From Terriglobales bacterium (GTDB lineage: Bacteria > Acidobacteriota > Terriglobia > Bryobacterales > Bryobacteraceae), in NCBI GenBank assembly GCA_021372245.1, contig JAJFUV010000317.1, positions 1-35,769 on the forward strand: DNA of 35,769 nt, in the 5' to 3' direction. The translations under genes and the position numbers were made by a program. The notes beneath the pieces are model-generated. The model saw only the letters and a program-made list of their open reading frames with translations. It ran no database searches and was not told the origin of the DNA. Shown here piece after piece: positions 7,864-16,827 of the stretch (position 1 is the first letter of the stretch; the number at the start of each line of letters is the position of its first letter).

Positions 7864-8850
7864 ATGGATGCTGTTCCAGAGTCGTTGATCAGTGAGTTGC
7901 GGCCGAAGATTCTCGAACGGCGCACGCGGCTTCAAACTGCCGCCGGTGCAGTCTCGACCGATTACATCCACGATCTCCTTGCGGAGATAGACGCCGCTCT
8001 CGAAAGAATCGACAACGGGTCCTATGGCCTCTGCGAAAGCTGCCACGATCCGATCGAAGCTGGCCTGCTCGAACGTAATCCCTTGGCCCGGTTTTGCCTG
8101 GATCATCTTAGTGAACAGGACAGGAAGGCCCACGAGCAGGACCTCGAGTTGGCCGCGCAGATCCAGGCAAAGCTTCTCCCATCGAACGCCGTACACTTAA
8201 GCGGCTGGGACACACACTATCGCTATGAACCGGCCGGCACGGTGGGGGGCGACTACTGCGAACTGATTGCCTCGGAAGACGGCAAGTCCCTCTTTTTCGC
8301 CGTGGGCGACGTGGCCGGCAAAGGCGTGGCCGCATCGTTGTTGATGACGCACCTCAGCGCCATCCTGCGCAGTTTACTGTCGCTCGGCTTGCCGCTGGCG
8401 GAGGTGATGTCGCGGGCGAACCGGCTGTTTTGCGACAGCACCGCGGCCGCTCACTACGCGACCCTGGTGTGCGGCCGCACTACCGCGGAAGGCGTGGAAC
8501 TCTGCAACGCGGGCCATTGTTCCCCCTTGCTCCTGCGGCAGGGCGCGACGGAGCGGATTGATCCCGCAGGGCTGCCCCTGGGCCTGTTTTGCGACGGCCG
8601 GTACACGCTTACGAGCAGCCGCTTGGCCGAAGGCGACAGCCTCGTCCTCTATACGGACGGCATCACAGAGGCGCAGAACCGGAACGGCAATGATTACGCC
8701 GAAGAACGCCTGATTCATTCGCTGCGGGCTCACCTTGGCCTGGGCGCCAAAGCGATGGCCGACGGCGTCATCCGGGATGTTGCCCAATTCCGCGGAACGC
8801 TTCGGCCGAACGATGACATGACTCTGCTGATTGTTCGCCGGCTTTGCTGA
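7864..8850 (+). CDS. DksA/TraR-type zinc finger fused to a PP2C (SpoIIE/RsbU-like) phosphatase
   Basis: This 328-residue fusion has a DksA/TraR-like segment at 1-85: a helical region followed by a finger with C57 and C60 (CESC) and C78 and H81 (CLDH). The rest is an SpoIIE/RsbU-type PP2C serine phosphatase. It has the Q-x-x-L-L-P helix before the domain, D130 in GGDYCEL and D149 in VGDVAGKGVAASLL (metal ligands), NAGH, LYTDGITEA and the closing NDDMTLL. Such phosphatases usually dephosphorylate anti-anti-sigma factors in partner-switching regulation. The finger may bind RNA polymerase or act only as a structural element. No anti-sigma partner is encoded nearby. All catalytic motifs appear intact. 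Confidence 0.85.
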   Translation: MDAVPESLISELRPKILERRTRLQTAAGAVSTDYIHDLLAEIDAALERIDNGSYGLCESCHDPIEAGLLERNPLARFCLDHLSEQDRKAHEQDLELAAQIQAKLLPSNAVHLSGWDTHYRYEPAGTVGGDYCELIASEDGKSLFFAVGDVAGKGVAASLLMTHLSAILRSLLSLGLPLAEVMSRANRLFCDSTAAAHYATLVCGRTTAEGVELCNAGHCSPLLLRQGATERIDPAGLPLGLFCDGRYTLTSSRLAEGDSLVLYTDGITEAQNRNGNDYAEERLIHSLRAHLGLGAKAMADGVIRDVAQFRGTLRPNDDMTLLIVRRLC

Positions 8851-8956
8851 CGCAGCCGCGCGTCCTTGCGTTTCCATGTTCCGGCATTACCGGTCATTCA
8901 GTGGCATAATGTGAGACGGTTTGTTGGCAAATCAGCGGTTGAAAGGACGGAGAACT

Positions 8957-10279
8957 ATGGATCGAAGGAGTTTCGCCGCAACGGCCATGGCGACTGCGGC
9001 CGCTAGTGTGCAAGCAGCGCCGCAACTGGCAATCGATGGAGGCAAACCCGTTCGCGAGAAAATGCTCGCGCCGCACTTCTATGGGCCGGAGTATTACGGC
9101 GAGGAAGAGCGACGCGAGTTGACCGAGGTGGTCGAAACCCGCCGGCCTTTCCGATGGTATTCCTCGGGCCACGGGACGCCCACGAAGGTGCTGACCTTCG
9201 AGCAGGAGTTCGCCGCGCACATGCAGACGCGCTATGCGCTGGCGGTGACCTCCGGATCCGCCGCCCTGATGACCGCGGTCGCTGCGCTCCAGGTGGGCCC
9301 TGGCGATGAAGTTATTCTTCCTACCTGGACGTGGTACTCCTGTTACAACGCCATCGTGCTCATGGGCGCGCTGCCCGTTTTCGCGGAAATCGATGAATCC
9401 CTCGGCATCGACCCAGCCGACATGGAAAGCAAAATCACGCCGCACACCAAGGCCGTGATGCCGGTGCACATCGAGGGTGTCGCCGCCGACATGGACCGCG
9501 TGCTCGCTATCGCGCGGAAACACAACTTGAAGGTGATTGAAGATTGCGCCCAGAGCATGGGAGCCATTTACAAGGGCCGGCAGGTAGGCTCCATGGGCGA
9601 CATCAACATTTTCAGCCTTCAAATCTGCAAGACCGTGACCACGGGCGACGGCGGGATGGTGACTACGAACGATCCCGCCTTGTTCGAACGTGCAACGCGG
9701 TATCACGACCTTGGGATCCTGCGGCCTCCCCATGAGAAGATCCTGGGCGCCGGCAAGACCGGCATGTTCCCGTCAAGCCAGTTCCGCATGAATGAGTTCA
9801 CCGGTGGAGTGGGCCTGGCTCAGTTGCGGAAGCTGGACATGATCGCCAGCGCTTTGCGGAAGAACACGAACCGGGTCTATGAGGCCGTCAAAGACCTGCC
9901 TGGCATCCGTTTCCGCATGCGGCCGGATCCCAAAGGCGACCTGGGTGTTGGAGTGTTCATCCAGTTTGACTCGAAGGCCCGCCGGGACCGGTTCCGGAAA
10001 GCCATGGCTGCCGAGGGGATCTATGCGCGGCCGTCGTCCGGATCGGAGGTCCTGCCCATCCAGCCGCACATCGAGAACAAGGTTACCCTGCACCCCGCCT
10101 GGCCGTCCTTCCAAACCGAGCGCGGCAAGGCCATTCGCTACGGGGCCGCGTGCTGCCCAAGGACCATCGATATTCTCGACCGGTGTGCGTGCGTTCCGCT
10201 CGACCCCAAGTTCACGCCCAGCGACGTGGACGACGTAATTACGGCGATCCGGAAAGTGTACCCAGCCGTCGCCGCCTGA
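8957..10279 (+). CDS. DegT/DnrJ/EryC1/StrS family PLP-dependent aminotransferase with Tat-like leader
   Basis: This 440-residue protein starts at the ATG at 8957, behind an AAAGGACGGAG ribosome binding region. The start is MDRRSFAA, which resembles a short twin-arginine leader. The fold-type I aminotransferase domain has TSGSAALM (PLP phosphate loop), PTWTWYS, IEDCAQSMGA (PLP-ring aspartate) and NIFSLQICK with the Schiff-base lysine K225, then TTGDGG. These enzymes normally transaminate keto sugars in the cytoplasm, so the leader is odd. It may be vestigial or indicate an exported enzyme, as is seen often in this phylum. It stands alone with no sugar nucleotide genes adjacent. Confidence 0.85.
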   Translation: MDRRSFAATAMATAAASVQAAPQLAIDGGKPVREKMLAPHFYGPEYYGEEERRELTEVVETRRPFRWYSSGHGTPTKVLTFEQEFAAHMQTRYALAVTSGSAALMTAVAALQVGPGDEVILPTWTWYSCYNAIVLMGALPVFAEIDESLGIDPADMESKITPHTKAVMPVHIEGVAADMDRVLAIARKHNLKVIEDCAQSMGAIYKGRQVGSMGDINIFSLQICKTVTTGDGGMVTTNDPALFERATRYHDLGILRPPHEKILGAGKTGMFPSSQFRMNEFTGGVGLAQLRKLDMIASALRKNTNRVYEAVKDLPGIRFRMRPDPKGDLGVGVFIQFDSKARRDRFRKAMAAEGIYARPSSGSEVLPIQPHIENKVTLHPAWPSFQTERGKAIRYGAACCPRTIDILDRCACVPLDPKFTPSDVDDVITAIRKVYPAVAA

Positions 10280-10343
10280 CCGCGATCGAAGGCGATTGCG
10301 ATAGGATTTAGACTACTTCGAAGGTGTGTAAGCTGACGTCACC

Positions 10344-11363
10344 ATGTCGCCCGAACTGATCCTGGTCATCATCGTTGTCGTATCAGCTCTAGTTTTCGAT
10401 TTCATCAATGGTTTCCACGACTCAGCCAACTCGGTGGCCACGATTGTCTCCACGCGGGTCCTGACGCCGTATCAGGCGGTTTTGTGGGCCGCCTTCTTTA
10501 ACTTCGTTTCCGCCTTCAGCTTCGGGACGGGAGTGGCTAAGACCGTAGGCTCAGGATTGGTCGACCTCCACGTTGTCACCGTACAAGTAATTCTATGCGG
10601 GCTGATCGGCGCGATCGCCTGGGACCTGATCACCTGGTGGTTCGGACTGCCCACCAGTTCGTCGCACGCTCTGTTCGGGGGGTATGCCGGCGCTGCCATC
10701 GCCAAAACCGCCCTTGAGAAGGGGTTCTCGCACAGCTTCGGCGTCCTCATCATGAACGGGTGGATCAAGACGATTGTGTTCATGGTGCTGGCGCCCCTGA
10801 TCGGCCTGGTTGCCGCGTACGGTCTCATGATCGTTGTGTACTGGCTGTTCCGAAGATCCAGCCCGCGGAAAATGGACGTGTATTTCCGGAAGCTGCAGCT
10901 GATCTCGGCGGCGGCTTTCAGCTACTCGCATGGCACCAACGATGCCCAGAAGACCATGGGCATCGTTACGGGCGTACTGGTGACGGCGGGTTACCTGGAA
11001 AGTTTCGTCGTGCCGATTTGGGTGATCCTGTCCGCACACGCGGCGATAGCCCTCGGGACCCTTTTGGGGGGATGGCGGATCGTGCACACGATGGGCGCCC
11101 GGATCACCCGTCTGAGACCGCGGAGTGGATTTTGCGCGGAGACCGCTTCGGCGGTTTCGATACTGCTTTCCACGGCGGTGGGCGTCGGCGTTTCCACGAC
11201 GCACGTCATTACAGGAGCCATCGCCGGCGTCGGTTCGATTCAGCGGGTCAAGGCCGTACGCTGGGGTGTAGCCGCCAACATCGTGTGGGCCTGGTTCATG
11301 ACGATTCCCGCGGCGGCGGTTGTGGCGGCGGCGTCCTACCTTGTCGTGCACTTCTGTTTCTAA
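10344..11363 (+). CDS. pit: Low-affinity inorganic phosphate transporter, PiT family
   Basis: This 339-residue polytopic membrane protein has the two PiT signatures: D-F-I-N-G-F-H-D-S-A-N-S in the N-terminal half (about residues 20-31) and the mirrored SHGTNDAQKTMG in the C-terminal half. It also has the conserved GLPTSSSH stretch. PiT proteins import phosphate as a metal-phosphate complex coupled to protons or cations. The length is normal for the short bacterial type. It converges with the lhgO gene, with only 20 bases between the two stops, and no PhoU-like partner lies next to it. Confidence 0.93.
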   Translation: MSPELILVIIVVVSALVFDFINGFHDSANSVATIVSTRVLTPYQAVLWAAFFNFVSAFSFGTGVAKTVGSGLVDLHVVTVQVILCGLIGAIAWDLITWWFGLPTSSSHALFGGYAGAAIAKTALEKGFSHSFGVLIMNGWIKTIVFMVLAPLIGLVAAYGLMIVVYWLFRRSSPRKMDVYFRKLQLISAAAFSYSHGTNDAQKTMGIVTGVLVTAGYLESFVVPIWVILSAHAAIALGTLLGGWRIVHTMGARITRLRPRSGFCAETASAVSILLSTAVGVGVSTTHVITGAIAGVGSIQRVKAVRWGVAANIVWAWFMTIPAAAVVAAASYLVVHFCF

Positions 11364-11383
11364 GTGCGCCCTGCAGGTTCCGG

Positions 11384-12589
11384 CTATAGGGCCGACGTTC
11401 TTGCGATCAGGTAGTCCGCGATGGCGAGCGCGGCGGTGGCTCCCGGACTGGGCGCGTTGATCAAGTGCAGTGCATTGGGGCGCAGCACGAACTCGAAGTC
11501 CTGCACCGGCGTGCCCTCTGGCGTGAGCGCCTGGGCACGGATGCCCGCTCCACCGGGGCTCAGATGGCGCTTCTCAACGGCGGGCACCAGGCGTTGCAGC
11601 GAGCGGCAAAACTCGGACATGCTGAGCGAGCGGTAGAACTCGTAAGTGCACATCGAGGGATAGCGGATGAGGAACCGCCAGAAACCGCCGAAAGTCAGGA
11701 CGTCGGCCACGTCGGCAAGGCGGAAGTCCGTCTTGCGGTAGCCCTCGCGCGCCAACGCCAGCACTGCGTTCGGGCCCGCCTCGACGCCGCCGTGGATCAT
11801 GCGCGTGAAGTGAACCCCGAGGAAGGGAAATCGAGGGTCGGGAACCGGGTAGATGAGGTTCCGTACGAGTTTGCGGCCTTCCTCGCTCAACATGTAATAC
11901 TCGCCGCGAAACGGTACAATGCGCGTGCGGCGCTTCTCCCCGGCCATGACCAGCACGCGGTCGCAGTACAGTCCGGCGCAGTTGAAGAAGAAATCGGCGC
12001 GCTCCTCGCGCTGCCCTGCAAGAATCCTCCAACCTGTGCCGTCCGGTTCCAGGGCATGGACAGGCGACGAGGTGAGCACGGACCCGCCGGCGGCTTCAAT
12101 CAGGCGCTGCAAGGTCTTGCAGACCTGCTCGTAGTCCACGATTCCTTCCTGGGGCACGCGGACTGATGCAATGCCCGCCACGTTAGGCTCAATTTCGCGC
12201 GTCTCCTCGGGGCCCAGCCACCGCAAGCCTTGCAAGCCGTTCTGCGTTCCACGGTCCAGCAGGTCGCGCAGACGAGGAAGCTCGTCCTCGGAACAGGCCA
12301 CCACCAGCTTTCCGCACTCCTCGTGCGGCACGCCGTGCTCCTGGCAGAAGTCCTTCATCTGGCGGATGCCGTCCACCGCCAGCTTGGCTTTCAGGGATCC
12401 CGGGCGGTAATACAGGCCGGAGTGCAGCACTCCACTGTTGTGGCCGCTCTGATGGCGGCAGACTTCGGGTTCCTTCTCGAAGACGGCGACACGCGCGCCG
12501 GGGAAGGTCAGGGTCAGCTTGTGCGCGAGCGCCAGGCCAATGATGCCGCCCCCGATGACGGCGTAGGATTTGCCGTTCGTATGCGCCAT
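11384..12589 (-). CDS. lhgO: L-2-hydroxyglutarate oxidase
   Basis: This 401-residue FAD-dependent oxidoreductase of the DAO family has a GGGIIGLALAHKL dinucleotide-binding motif at the N-terminus and an E-K-E strand end. It also has HQSGHNSGVLHSGLYYRPGSLKA, the typical LhgO signature around residues 45-67, and a C-terminal flavin segment with S-P-G-A-T-A-A. It oxidises L-2-hydroxyglutarate to 2-oxoglutarate, removing a metabolic by-product. The start has a GGGGGAAT ribosome binding sequence upstream. It is the last gene of the phoH-ybeY-era operon direction and follows the BON gene by 18 bases. Confidence 0.9.
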   Translation of the reverse strand: MAHTNGKSYAVIGGGIIGLALAHKLTLTFPGARVAVFEKEPEVCRHQSGHNSGVLHSGLYYRPGSLKAKLAVDGIRQMKDFCQEHGVPHEECGKLVVACSEDELPRLRDLLDRGTQNGLQGLRWLGPEETREIEPNVAGIASVRVPQEGIVDYEQVCKTLQRLIEAAGGSVLTSSPVHALEPDGTGWRILAGQREERADFFFNCAGLYCDRVLVMAGEKRRTRIVPFRGEYYMLSEEGRKLVRNLIYPVPDPRFPFLGVHFTRMIHGGVEAGPNAVLALAREGYRKTDFRLADVADVLTFGGFWRFLIRYPSMCTYEFYRSLSMSEFCRSLQRLVPAVEKRHLSPGGAGIRAQALTPEGTPVQDFEFVLRPNALHLINAPSPGATAALAIADYLIARTSAL

Positions 12590-12607
12590 GTCGGAATTCC
12601 CCCGGCT

Positions 12608-12895
12608 TCAGTGGCGCGCGATCGTCAACTCGTTGGCGACGTTTTTCACGCCCTTCACTTTCTTGGCGAGCTTGGAGGCTTTGTTCTTGGCGCGATCGCT
12701 TTCGACCTTGCCTCGCAGCGTCACGTCACCGTTCTTTACCTCGACGGTCAACTGGTTCCCCTTTACGTCCGGGTCGCCCGCCAGCCGGATGCGGACTTTG
12801 TCGTAGATCTCGTTGTCGGAAGGTTGATCCGCCCAGACCATGGTGCAGGTGAAACCGAGCAGCAGAAGGGCAAGAAAGATCGAAAGGGTGCGCAT
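12608..12895 (-). CDS. Small secreted BON-domain protein
   Basis: This 95-residue protein has an N-terminal hydrophobic signal peptide ending near V-W-A (about residue 22) and a single BON domain. The domain is an N-E-I-Y-D-K-V helix, then L-T-V-E-V-K-N-G-D-V-T-L-R-G-K-V strands, then a V-K-G-V-K-N-V-A-N-E-L ending. BON domains bind phospholipid surfaces and are found in envelope stress and osmoprotection proteins such as OsmY. The ribosome binding site GGAGGA lies inside the last codons of era, and the ATG follows era's stop by one base, so it is translationally coupled to era. Confidence 0.85.
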   Translation of the reverse strand: MRTLSIFLALLLLGFTCTMVWADQPSDNEIYDKVRIRLAGDPDVKGNQLTVEVKNGDVTLRGKVESDRAKNKASKLAKKVKGVKNVANELTIARH

Positions 12896-12896
12896 G

Positions 12897-13802
12897 TTAG
12901 TTTTCCTCCAAACCTGCCATAGAACGCCAGTCTATCGCATTCAGGAATTCTGGGTTTTCCCGCCACCCGGGCTGTACTTTCACGAAGAGTTCCAGGAAGA
13001 TCTTGCGGCCGAACAGCGACTCCATCTCCAGGCGCGCCGAAGTCCCGACGCGCTTCAGCATGCTGCCTTTGGCGCCGATCACGATCGCCTTCTGTCCTAC
13101 CCGCTCCACGTAAACGGTGGCCGCGATGTTCGTGATGCGCGGCGTTTCCTCGAACTTGTCAACCAGCACCGCCACCGAGTGCGGCACTTCCTGCCGGGTC
13201 AGGTGCAGGATCTTCTCGCGGATCAGTTCCGCGGCCAGGTACCGCTCCGGCTGGTCCGTAAGATAGTCGTCCGGGAAATACTGCGGCCCCTCGGGGAGCC
13301 TCTTTACGATGGCGGACTTCAACTCTTCCAGGCCTACGCTCCGCAGCGCCGATATGGGGAAGATCTCCTCGAAGCGTCCCATGGCGCTGTACCGTTCGAT
13401 AAGCGGCAGCAACTGCGCCTTCTCCTTAACCGCGTCCACTTTGTTGAGCAGCAGCAGCACCGGCGCGGCGGTCTTGCCGATCAGTTCGAGCGCTTGTTCT
13501 TCGGCGGGCTGAAACGGGAGCGTGGCGTCCACCAGGTAGAGCAGCAGGTCACGGTCCTCGAGCGCCTTGCGCACGGTGTCCATCATGCGGCGGTTGAAGG
13601 TGGTGTCGGGTTTGTGAATGCCAGGCGTGTCCACGAAAACAATCTGCGCGCCGTCCAGCGTTAACACCCCCTGGATGGCAGCGCGCGTGGTCTGGGGCTT
13701 ATCGGCCACGATGGCCACCTTGCTGCCTACCAGGCGGTTCAGTAATGTCGATTTGCCGGCGTTGGGACGCCCTATGATGGATACGAATCCGGATTTATTC
13801 AT
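12897..13802 (-). CDS. era: GTPase Era, 16S rRNA/30S assembly factor
   Basis: This 301-residue GTPase has the normal length for Era. It has GRPNAGKSTLLN (G1), the switch threonine region T-T-R-A-A-I-Q-G, DTPGIHKP (G3), NKVD (G4) and an S-A-L element (G5). The C-terminal part is a KH RNA-binding domain containing VYVERVGQKAIVIGAKG. Era binds the 3' end of 16S rRNA and assists 30S maturation. The gene overlaps the end of the CorC-like gene by 8 bases, in an order common in bacteria (phoH, ybeY, corC/hlyC, era). Confidence 0.96.
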   Translation of the reverse strand: MNKSGFVSIIGRPNAGKSTLLNRLVGSKVAIVADKPQTTRAAIQGVLTLDGAQIVFVDTPGIHKPDTTFNRRMMDTVRKALEDRDLLLYLVDATLPFQPAEEQALELIGKTAAPVLLLLNKVDAVKEKAQLLPLIERYSAMGRFEEIFPISALRSVGLEELKSAIVKRLPEGPQYFPDDYLTDQPERYLAAELIREKILHLTRQEVPHSVAVLVDKFEETPRITNIAATVYVERVGQKAIVIGAKGSMLKRVGTSARLEMESLFGRKIFLELFVKVQPGWRENPEFLNAIDWRSMAGLEEN

Positions 13803-15057
13803 TCGTTTTTTCCGATACGCGGGACACGCGGACCTGCTCGACGCGCAATTCGTTGCTCGCCAGAACTTCCACCTGAACCCCGTCGCGCTCGATGGTTTCC
13901 CCGGCCTTGGGCACGTGGCCCAGCCACTCCGATACCAGCCCGCCGATGGTGGTGGACTCGGTCTCGCCGTTGGTCCGCAGGCCGACCAGTTCCACCAGAC
14001 GCGCCAGTTCGAAGCTTCCGCTCACCACGTAGCCGCCGCGCTCATCTGGTTTGAGATCCATCCCGGGCTCGTGCTCGTCGCGAATCTCGCCGAGAATCTC
14101 CTCGACCAGGTCTTCCATCGTCACCAGGCCGGCCGTGTTGCCGTACTCGTCGATGACCACGGCCATGTGCGCGCCGTTCTGCTGCATCTCGCGCAGCAAC
14201 TCGTCCACCGGCTTGCTCTCCGGGACGAGGCTGACAGGGCGTGCCAGTTCTCCCACCAGGCGCGTTTCCCGCTCGTGCTGGTCAAGCTCGAACATATCGC
14301 GCACGTGCACGAAGCCGGTGATGTTGTCGATGGTGTCCTGATAGACCGGGATGCGGGAGTATTGCTCGTTGATGACCAGTTGCCGCAGCTCTTCCAGCGT
14401 GCGATTGGCGGGGAAAGCGACGATGCTCGGGCGCGGCGTCATAACCGCGCGCACCGTCTTGCCCCCGAAGGCCACGACGGATTGGATGAGCTTGCGGTCG
14501 TCCTCCTCAATGATGCCTTCCTCGGCGCCCGCGTCGATCAGCGCGTCGATGTGCTCGGCCGGATCGACCTGTTCCTGTCCGGCCTCGCTGGGAGCGCTCA
14601 ACTCAGTCAGAGACTGCAGGAATTGCAGCAGCGCTCCGAGCGCGCGGGCCGGCAGCGCCATCGCCTTGAGAAGCGGAACAAGCGGCAGCAGCCACCGGCA
14701 GGCACTGCGGCGGTAGACGATGTGCGGGACGGCGTAAGCGGCCACCGTCATGGTGAACAGGGTGAACAAGGACGCCTCGATCACCGCGTACCACATCTTC
14801 TCTCCGCCCAGCATAGCCGCCACCAGGTACACGATGCCCATGAACGAGAGGGTGGTGTGCTTCACCATCGAGAAGGCCAGGGCACCGCTGGCTTCGTCCA
14901 GTCCGATGGCGTCCTCGAGCGTGTCCTTGAAGAATTCGAGTGCGGCGTATTCGCGGGCTCGCAGCCGCACGGATTCCAGGTAGAGCATTTGCACCAGCGT
15001 GGCGAGCGCCAGCGCCAATGACATCACCAATACCAGCAGGATCAGAGCGGCGGTCAC
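13795..15057 (-). CDS. CorC/HlyC family membrane protein with CBS pair (CNNM-like)
   Basis: This 420-residue protein starts at a GTG that overlaps the ybeY stop in a GTGA arrangement. It has an N-terminal membrane region (about 1-150) with several hydrophobic helices, followed by a CBS pair (about 205-325) containing MTPRPSIV and GLVTMEDLVEEILGEI. The C-terminal CorC_HlyC domain follows, with S-G-S-F-E-L at its start. Homologues are linked to magnesium/cobalt efflux or homeostasis; the old name hemolysin is misleading. The N-terminal membrane part is shorter and less conserved than a typical CNNM domain. Confidence 0.9.
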   Translation of the reverse strand: MTAALILLVLVMSLALALATLVQMLYLESVRLRAREYAALEFFKDTLEDAIGLDEASGALAFSMVKHTTLSFMGIVYLVAAMLGGEKMWYAVIEASLFTLFTMTVAAYAVPHIVYRRSACRWLLPLVPLLKAMALPARALGALLQFLQSLTELSAPSEAGQEQVDPAEHIDALIDAGAEEGIIEEDDRKLIQSVVAFGGKTVRAVMTPRPSIVAFPANRTLEELRQLVINEQYSRIPVYQDTIDNITGFVHVRDMFELDQHERETRLVGELARPVSLVPESKPVDELLREMQQNGAHMAVVIDEYGNTAGLVTMEDLVEEILGEIRDEHEPGMDLKPDERGGYVVSGSFELARLVELVGLRTNGETESTTIGGLVSEWLGHVPKAGETIERDGVQVEVLASNELRVEQVRVSRVSEKTNE

Positions 15058-15497
15058 TTTCGGACCCGTTCAATCAGCCCTGCGGGCAAGCCTAACCGCT
15101 TGCGCCACAGGGTCTCGGCCCGCGCCATCCGGCCGCGGTCCTTTTCATGATCCATCCCCATCAGGTGCAGTGCACCGTGGAGCATCAGGATGGAGATTTC
15201 CGTTTCGAGCGCGTGGCCCCGCTCGGCGGCTTGCTCCCGCGCGCGATCGACGCTGATGGCGATGTCGCCAATGCGGTCGCCGTCCCGGGAAGGGAAGGAG
15301 AGGACGTCGGTGGCGTAGTCCTTGCCCAGGAATTGGCGGTTCAGGCGGCGCAGTTCTTCGTCGCCGGTGATCAGGGCGGTGAACCGGGAACCGTGGCAAA
15401 CCTCGTCTTGGAGGCGTTTCCGGAACTGGCGGATCGCTGCGCGGTGAAGTGCGCGCGGCGCACGGAGAAACAGCAGGGAGTCGTCGGAGGCGGGCAT
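15054..15497 (-). CDS. ybeY: Endoribonuclease YbeY, 16S rRNA maturation
   Basis: This 147-residue protein has the zinc site HGALHLMGMDHEKD, with the three histidines of the H-G-x-L-H-L-x-G-x-D-H motif. It also contains N-R-Q-F-L-G-K-D-Y-A-T-D-V-L-S-F-P, which is highly characteristic. YbeY processes the 3' end of 16S rRNA and acts in ribosome quality control. It lies 9 bases after phoH and overlaps the next gene by 4 bases, so it is a middle gene of the operon and works with Era on the same rRNA end. Confidence 0.95.
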   Translation of the reverse strand: MPASDDSLLFLRAPRALHRAAIRQFRKRLQDEVCHGSRFTALITGDEELRRLNRQFLGKDYATDVLSFPSRDGDRIGDIAISVDRAREQAAERGHALETEISILMLHGALHLMGMDHEKDRGRMARAETLWRKRLGLPAGLIERVRK

Positions 15498-15506
15498 GGC
15501 GGGTCT

Positions 15507-16526
15507 CTAAGCTTCTTCCGTCTCTTCGCGAGGCGGCTCGGCGGATTCGCCCAGGCGCAGGCTCAACTGGCGACCCGCTCCGTTGGCGTCCTGATACTTC
15601 TCGTAAGCCTTCACGATGCGTTGCACCAAAGCGTGGCGCACCACGTCGCGTTCGTCGAACTGGACGAAGCTGATGCCTTCCACGTCCTTGAGGACGTCGG
15701 CGGCTTCGAGTAGGCCGCTGCGTTTGCCGAGCGGAAGGTCGATCTGGGTGACGTCGCCGGTGACCACCATCTTCGAGTTGAAGCCTTGCCGCGTGAGGAT
15801 CATCTTCATCTGCTCACAGGTGGCGTTCTGCGCCTCGTCGGCGATGACGAAGCTGTCGTTGAGAGTGCGTCCGCGCATGAAGGCGATGGGCGCGATCTCG
15901 ATGGTGCCGCGCTCCAGAAGCCGCTCCACCTTCTCGCTTTCGAGCATGTCGAAGAGCGCGTCATAGAGCGGCCGCAGGTAGGGATCCACCTTTTCCTGCA
16001 GCGTGCCGGGCAGGAAGCCTAGCCGCTCGCCGGCCTCCACGGCCGGCCGGGTAAGGATGATGCGGCTGACTTTCTTGCCCATCAGCGCAGCCACGCCCAT
16101 GGCTACGGCCAGGTACGTTTTGCCGGTGCCGGCGGGGCCGATGCCGAAAACCAGGTCGTTGCGCTCGATAGCCTCCACGTAACGGCGCTGGTTGACCGTC
16201 TTGGGGGCCAGCAGCTTCTTGCCGAAACTGCGCTGCTTGCCGCTGATCACCAGACGGCGCAGGGTGACTTCGGGATCCTGCGTGACCACTCGCAGGTAGC
16301 TGTTCAGGTCGCCGTTCGAAAACGTGTGGCCTTCGGCAACCAGAGCCACGTAGTCGGCCAGGATGCTCTCCGCGCGAGCCACGCCGGCATCCTCGCCTTC
16401 GATCTCCATGCAACTGTCGTGCAAGCGCGTCACGATGCCGAGGTTCTCTTCGAGCAGGCGAATGTTCTCATCCCGGGTTCCGAACAGGGATTCTATTCCG
16501 CGGCTTATTTCGACGGTTGCTTTCAT
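15507..16526 (-). CDS. PhoH family ATPase (PhoH-like protein)
   Basis: This 339-residue cytoplasmic protein has the PhoH ATPase core. It has [15 protein letters not shown] (Walker A, about residues 137-151), [18 protein letters not shown], the D-E-A-Q-N Walker B-like motif and [11 protein letters not shown]. PhoH proteins are thought to act with YbeY in RNA metabolism. It is the first gene of the operon; its promoter should lie in the divergent region 16527-16827. The length is typical. Confidence 0.93.
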   Translation of the reverse strand: MKATVEISRGIESLFGTRDENIRLLEENLGIVTRLHDSCMEIEGEDAGVARAESILADYVALVAEGHTFSNGDLNSYLRVVTQDPEVTLRRLVISGKQRSFGKKLLAPKTVNQRRYVEAIERNDLVFGIGPAGTGKTYLAVAMGVAALMGKKVSRIILTRPAVEAGERLGFLPGTLQEKVDPYLRPLYDALFDMLESEKVERLLERGTIEIAPIAFMRGRTLNDSFVIADEAQNATCEQMKMILTRQGFNSKMVVTGDVTQIDLPLGKRSGLLEAADVLKDVEGISFVQFDERDVVRHALVQRIVKAYEKYQDANGAGRQLSLRLGESAEPPREETEEA

Positions 16527-16827
16527 TCCTTAGCTTTGGGTGCTTACCTCCAGGCAAGTTGGCACAAAAGAGGGTGCCGGTGAGCGCTGGGCTCGATGGA
16601 GTGGGCTCCGCAGTCGCGGAGGATACAGCATCATCCACTGCAAGTATAACATGGAGCGGGCTGCAAAATTCTTGAATCAAACCTCACAAGTCGAGGTCTG
16701 CAGCGCGTCCCGTAGCACACTCTTTCGTCTTGTAGCAATAGTCGCGTTCTTCTACATTGACAGGCCGCGCCGTCCATGGCATTCTTGACTTACAAGTAAA
16801 GTATCTCCACTGGGACAAGGAAGACAC
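16527..16827. promoter_or_regulatory. Divergent intergenic region between the phoH operon and the cytochrome gene
   Basis: This 300-base region must carry promoters for both directions. On the + strand an AAGGAAG ribosome binding site (16817-16823) precedes the cytochrome ATG. A 14-base motif AAAGTATCTCCACT at 16798-16811 reappears with one change upstream of the 33-residue membrane protein at 34945-34958. A TTGACA at 16757-16762 has no good partner at 17 bases. No terminator or RNA fold was recognised. Confidence 0.5.

Noticed and set aside
13618..15021. 467-residue + strand open frame
   Set aside because: It is the reverse-strand shadow of the CorC-like and era genes, in high-GC DNA.
16757..16785. 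TTGACA upstream of the cytochrome c gene as a sigma70 promoter
   Set aside because: At 17 bases the -10 position reads CATTCT, only three of six matches.
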